Source of the DNA: Archangium_A sp035910535
GTDB lineage: Bacteria; Myxococcota; Myxococcia; Myxococcales; Myxococcaceae
Length of the DNA stretch: 64,000 nt
Direction of reading: 5' to 3'
NCBI GenBank assembly: GCA_035910535.1
Contig: JAMHXF010000111.1
Location: forward strand, 62,001 to 126,000
In this document: positions 61,025 through 64,000 of the stretch, piece by piece
How the letters are laid out: the number at the start of each line of letters is the position of its first letter
Numbering within the stretch: position 1 is the stretch's first letter
Made by a program: the position numbers and the translations under genes
The notes under the pieces: model-generated
Database searches by the model: none
Seen by the model: only the letters and a program-made list of their open reading frames with translations
Told to the model about the DNA's origin: nothing

Positions 61025-61654
61025 CTACTTCGCGCCGCCGTTGCGCAGCGCCAGCACGCGCTTGCGCACGCCCACGAAGACGTTGGGCAGCGTGCCCACC
61101 TGCGCCGAGCGGAGAATGAAGTCGGGCACCAGCATCGAAGGGTCCGAGTCGACGAAGTAGATGACGAGCGTCTTCTTGTTGTCGTCGCCCCAGGGCAGCA
61201 CCGTCCACGAGCCGCGATTGCGACGGTAGGTGCCGCGCACGAAAGACCACTCGCGCTTGAACGTGCCCGGCGGGTCTTCACGCGCGACCGACTTGGTGTC
61301 TGCCTTCAGGTTCGTGAGCGGGAAGGGCAGCTCGATTTCGTCGTGACAGATGGTGTCGCCGTTCTCGTCGGTGCGCGCGCTGTTCTTCGTGCTCGGGAGG
61401 AACTTCGAATAGTGCTCGCAGTCGCGCACCACCGGCCACACCTCGGTGGTCGGCGCGTCGACGACGGCCATCGCCTCGCCAGAAACACCGCGGTTGTCGG
61501 TGGGCTTGCGCTCTTTGACGATGACCTCGTTCGCGTCGAGCTTCTTCTTCTCGGCGTCGGTCAGCTTCGGGAACTCGATGGGCTGTGCCACGCAGAGCGA
61601 TGAAGCGACGAGCACTGGTGCCAGGAGTCGAAGCGACATGGAGCCGCGAGTCAT
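61025..61654 (-). CDS. START/SRPBCC-like exported protein
   Basis: 209 residues. Signal peptide (MSLRLLAPVLVASSLCVAQP; ATG at 61654 or 61639), then a helix-grip fold: 'GEAMAVVDAPTTEVWPVVRD' (the h-x-h-x-A-P-x-x-V-W start of SRPBCC), 'ADTKSVAREDPPGTFKREW', 'GSWTVLPWGDDNKKTLVIYF', and a long C-terminal helix. Binds a hydrophobic ligand in the periplasm. It ends exactly at the end of the DUF748 operon on the other strand. Confidence 0.8.
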   Translation of the reverse strand: MTRGSMSLRLLAPVLVASSLCVAQPIEFPKLTDAEKKKLDANEVIVKERKPTDNRGVSGEAMAVVDAPTTEVWPVVRDCEHYSKFLPSTKNSARTDENGDTICHDEIELPFPLTNLKADTKSVAREDPPGTFKREWSFVRGTYRRNRGSWTVLPWGDDNKKTLVIYFVDSDPSMLVPDFILRSAQVGTLPNVFVGVRKRVLALRNGGAK

Positions 61655-61714
61655 AGACCAATTGTCTTCGGGTGATCAGCCTCGCCGTTGAAACCCGAGC
61701 TAAGAGCGGGCCCG

Positions 61715-62752
61715 ATGAGCTCCCGAGCTGCGGTCGTTGCAGGGTTGTTGTGCTGCGCCTGTGGCGCGTTGACGCCTCCACGGCCTGACAGCGGCGTGGA
61801 CGATGCGGGCTCCTCCGGCGGCGGGTCTGCGACCGGCGGCGGCGCGGCGACCGGTGGCGGCGCCGATGCAGGCGTCGTGAGCTGGCAGCAACTCCAGCTG
61901 CAGGTCGACCCCGGCACGACGGGCCCGATGCAGCACCTCGTCGCCGCGCCGGGCGAGCTCTACGCGGCGGTCGGCCGCGAGTACGTGCTGCACAGCCGCG
62001 GCGGTCAGTTCTCGGCGGTCACCATCTTCGGTGGGTCGGCGCTCAGCCACCTGAACGCGTCGCACACCGGGCGCGTGGCCTACACCGTGTTTCAGACGCT
62101 CTTCTCGTGCGGCGCCGCCTGCGACGAAGCGAACGCCTACGACGAACGCCAGGTCCCGCGCACGCCCATCGCGGTCTGCTCCGGCGCCGACCTGCTCGGC
62201 CTGCTGACGACCGCGAGCGATGCGGGCGCGGTGCTCTACGGCGAAGCGCGCGACGGCGGCTGGCCCGAGGTTCGTCGCTTCAACCTGCGCTCCATCGAAG
62301 CGTGCACGCGCATCGCCGACGACACGGTCTTCGCGGCGGGCCTGGGCGCCATCTTCAACGCTGCGGCGAACGCGCCCGAGGTCCCTGACGTGGCGCCGTT
62401 GTCTCGCGACTCCGCCCTCGAAGCGTGGACGAAGCTCGGCACCGACGGCACGCGCGTCTTCGCGGCGAGCGTGCGTGGCGCGGTGGCCGTGCGCGACGGC
62501 GCCGGCGTGTGGGCAGTGCGGCAGGTGCTTCAAGGTGAAATCACCGCGCTCGCCGTCGAGCCGCAGGGCGCGGCGTGGGTCGTCGGCACGGGCCTCGGCC
62601 TCTCACGTTGGGACGGCGCTCGCTGGCACGACGAAGGCGCCGGCCCGCCGCAGTTGGTCAGCTACGACGCGCTGGCGCTCGAAGGCCCGCACGTCTACGT
62701 GGGTGGCCTCGACGCGACGGGTGCTCCGCGCGTCTTCCGTCGCACGAGGTGA
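61715..62752 (+). CDS. Gly-rich lipoprotein with beta-propeller-like domain (paralogue 4)
   Basis: 345 residues. Lipobox LLCCAC with Cys16, mature start CGALTPPRPDSG, then SSGGGSATGGGAATGGGADAG (22 residues, written in parts: SSGGGSAT, GGGAAT, GGGADAG) and a beta domain with 'GELYAAVGREYVLHSRGGQF', 'SCGAACDEANAYDER' and C-terminal propeller-like 'GLGLSRWDGARWHDEG'. Same family as the tandem trio 7 kb upstream, here with a short linker. ATG 61715. Confidence 0.75.
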   Translation: MSSRAAVVAGLLCCACGALTPPRPDSGVDDAGSSGGGSATGGGAATGGGADAGVVSWQQLQLQVDPGTTGPMQHLVAAPGELYAAVGREYVLHSRGGQFSAVTIFGGSALSHLNASHTGRVAYTVFQTLFSCGAACDEANAYDERQVPRTPIAVCSGADLLGLLTTASDAGAVLYGEARDGGWPEVRRFNLRSIEACTRIADDTVFAAGLGAIFNAAANAPEVPDVAPLSRDSALEAWTKLGTDGTRVFAASVRGAVAVRDGAGVWAVRQVLQGEITALAVEPQGAAWVVGTGLGLSRWDGARWHDEGAGPPQLVSYDALALEGPHVYVGGLDATGAPRVFRRTR

Positions 62753-62759
62753 TGGCCCG

Positions 62760-63185
62760 ATGTCGTTCTCAGTTCAGTTTCCGGTTCGCTTCGCCGAGGT
62801 CGATTGGGCGCGCGTCGTCTACTTCGCGCGGTACTTCGACTTCGCGCACCGCTGCTTCGAAGACTTCTTCAACATCAACGCGAAGGTCTCGTACCTGAGC
62901 GTGCTGCAGGACAAGAACCTCGGGTTCCCCATCGTCCACTCCGAAGGGCAACACTTCGCACCGCTGCGCCTCGGAGATTCAGTGCGCATCGTGATGGACG
63001 TGGTCCGGCTCTCACGGCGCTCGGTGACCTCGCGCTTCACGCTCTACCGCGGTGACAGCGACGAGAAGTCGGCCGTCATCACGCTCAAGCAGGCGGCCAT
63101 CGACACCGCGAAGTTCACCGGCATCGAGTTTCCCGACGACGTGTTCGCGCTCTTTGAGGCGCACCTCGTGGCCGCTGCGCCATGA
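62760..63185 (+). CDS. Acyl-CoA thioesterase (4-HBT type)
   Basis: 141 residues, hot-dog fold of the 4-hydroxybenzoyl-CoA thioesterase group: 'FPVRFAEVDWARVVYFARYF' with catalytic Asp15, 'CFEDFFNINAKVSYLSVLQD' helix, and 'FAPLRLGDSVRIVMDVVRLS' strands. Hydrolyses an acyl- or aroyl-CoA. It follows the lipoprotein gene by 7 nt and ends 3 nt before the convergent ppc stop. A YbgC-like role is equally possible. Confidence 0.85.
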   Translation: MSFSVQFPVRFAEVDWARVVYFARYFDFAHRCFEDFFNINAKVSYLSVLQDKNLGFPIVHSEGQHFAPLRLGDSVRIVMDVVRLSRRSVTSRFTLYRGDSDEKSAVITLKQAAIDTAKFTGIEFPDDVFALFEAHLVAAAP

Positions 63186-63188
63186 CGG

Positions 63189-64000
63189 CTACCCGCTGTT
63201 GCGCAGGCCAGCCGCCACGCCGTTGATGGTGATGTGCACGCCGCGCCGTACGCGCTCGCTGACCGGCTTCTTGTCGGCGTGGCGCAGGCGGCGCAGCAGC
63301 TCGACCTGCAGGTAGTTGAGCGGGTCGATGTACGGGAAGCGGTGCTTGAGCGAGAGCGCGAGCGCAGGGTTGTTCGCCAGCCGCGTCGTCTCGCCGGTGA
63401 TGAGCGCGAGCGCGTCGGTGGTGCGACGCCACTCTTCTTCGATGCGCGCGAAGACGGCGCGGCCCTGCTTCTTGTTGCGCACCAGCGTGGCGTAGCGCCG
63501 CGCGATGCCGAGGTCGCTCTTGGCCAGCACCATGTCGAGGTTCGAGAGCAGCGCGCGGAAGAAGGGCCATTCGCGCCACATGCGCTGCAGCAGCTCGACC
63601 TTGGCCTGGCCCTTGAGCGCGTGCCCTTCGAGGAACGTCGAGACCGCCGAGCCGAAGCCGTACCAGCCGGGCAGGCTCGCGCGCGTCTGGCCCCAGCTGA
63701 AGGACCACGGAATCGCGCGCAGATCTTCGATGGCGCGCGTGCTCTTTCGCGAGGCCGGGCGCGAGCCGATGTTCAGCTCTGAAATCTCCTGAATGGGCGT
63801 GGCTTCGTAGAACGTGTCGACGAACCCGGGCGTCTCGTAGACGAGCGCGCGGTAGGCCTTCATGCCCGCGCGCGAGAGCTGCTCGGCCGCTTCGAGGAAC
63901 GCCCTCGGTGCGTCGGTGACGGCCGGGCGGAGGCTCGCGTCCAACACACCGGAGACGAGCACCTCGAGGTTGCGACGCCCGTTCTCGGGGTGCGCGTACT
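63189..64000 (-). CDS. ppc: Phosphoenolpyruvate carboxylase, C-terminal part (cut by window)
   Basis: About 270 C-terminal residues. Diagnostic stretches: 'ISELNIGSRPASRKST', 'IEDLRAIPWSFSWGQTRASLPGWYG', given here as LRAIPWSFSWGQTR and SLPGWYGFG, and the end 'TINGVAAGLRNSG', matching the 'NGIAAGMRNTG' C-terminus of bacterial PEPC. Carboxylates PEP to oxaloacetate to refill the TCA cycle. The rest lies beyond 64000. Confidence 0.95.
   Translation of the reverse strand, partial: YAHPENGRRNLEVLVSGVLDASLRPAVTDAPRAFLEAAEQLSRAGMKAYRALVYETPGFVDTFYEATPIQEISELNIGSRPASRKSTRAIEDLRAIPWSFSWGQTRASLPGWYGFGSAVSTFLEGHALKGQAKVELLQRMWREWPFFRALLSNLDMVLAKSDLGIARRYATLVRNKKQGRAVFARIEEEWRRTTDALALITGETTRLANNPALALSLKHRFPYIDPLNYLQVELLRRLRHADKKPVSERVRRGVHITINGVAAGLRNSG

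Overview
The window reads as a 64-kb stretch of ordinary chromosome from a high-GC member of the Myxococcota (Myxococcales-like). The lineage clues are a DUF2378 protein (the Myxococcus paralogous family), a Ser/Thr kinase with a PEGA domain, a zinc-ribbon/TPR protein with Asp-Ala-Gly repeats, many Cys-rich or Gly-rich lipoproteins, and strong G/C preference at third codon positions. I see no rRNA, tRNA, CRISPR array, insertion sequence or prophage. About 70 genes are packed tightly, often with ATGA or GTGA start/stop overlaps.

Layout. 1-2600: clpS-clpA (clpA runs off the left edge). 2727-6276: a five-gene coupled cluster with a DUF2378 protein and a Cys-rich lipoprotein. 6281-12000: a PD-(D/E)XK-like protein, DUF4920, DUF2752, plsY, a PEGA kinase and an RlmL-type RNA methyltransferase. 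12127-17452: a propeller-like protein, then the operon ftsK - HipA-like kinase - DUF3037. 17607-22558: zinc-ribbon/TPR protein, gatC, gatA, DUF4870, gatB. 22559-28148: a GGQ release-factor-like protein, a 2OG-Fe(II) oxygenase, DUF423, lipoproteins, a Tll0287-like haem protein, glycerate kinase and a four-BON protein. 28192-33709: a two-gene RdgC, rplU-rpmA, obgE, trmH, a LolA-like protein and a YihY/BrkB protein. 33690-47871: an EamA transporter, a LysR regulator, DUF4139, an operon of aryl-CoA ligase - creatininase - DUF1517 - outer-membrane barrel, a glycosyltransferase, an ECF sigma/anti-sigma pair and an MgtC/DUF4010 protein. 47875-55690: an SDR - RidA - enoyl-CoA hydratase - acyl-CoA dehydrogenase operon, three tandem Gly-rich lipoproteins and glutaryl-CoA dehydrogenase. 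55692-64000: DUF1275, a MarR-GNAT fusion, an operon of integral membrane protein - DUF748 - peptidoglycan-binding lipoprotein, a START-like protein, a fourth Gly-rich lipoprotein, a thioesterase and the end of ppc.

How genes work together. The aryl-CoA ligase, the SDR/RidA/hydratase/dehydrogenase operon and glutaryl-CoA dehydrogenase together suggest CoA-dependent aromatic (perhaps 2-aminobenzoate) catabolism, although the dearomatising enzyme is not here. The DUF748 operon looks like a trans-envelope module. The ftsK operon is translationally coupled to a HipA-like kinase and DUF3037.

The best leads are: the ftsK/HipA-like/DUF3037 coupling plus a roughly 150-residue insertion inside the FtsK motor; the lipoprotein family with a conserved post-lipobox motif and an 18-bp minisatellite; the split RdgC; the candidate operators at 50966-50994 and 56624-56639; and the fact that all 13 convergent gene junctions have gaps between -29 and +6 nt, leaving no room for ordinary terminators.
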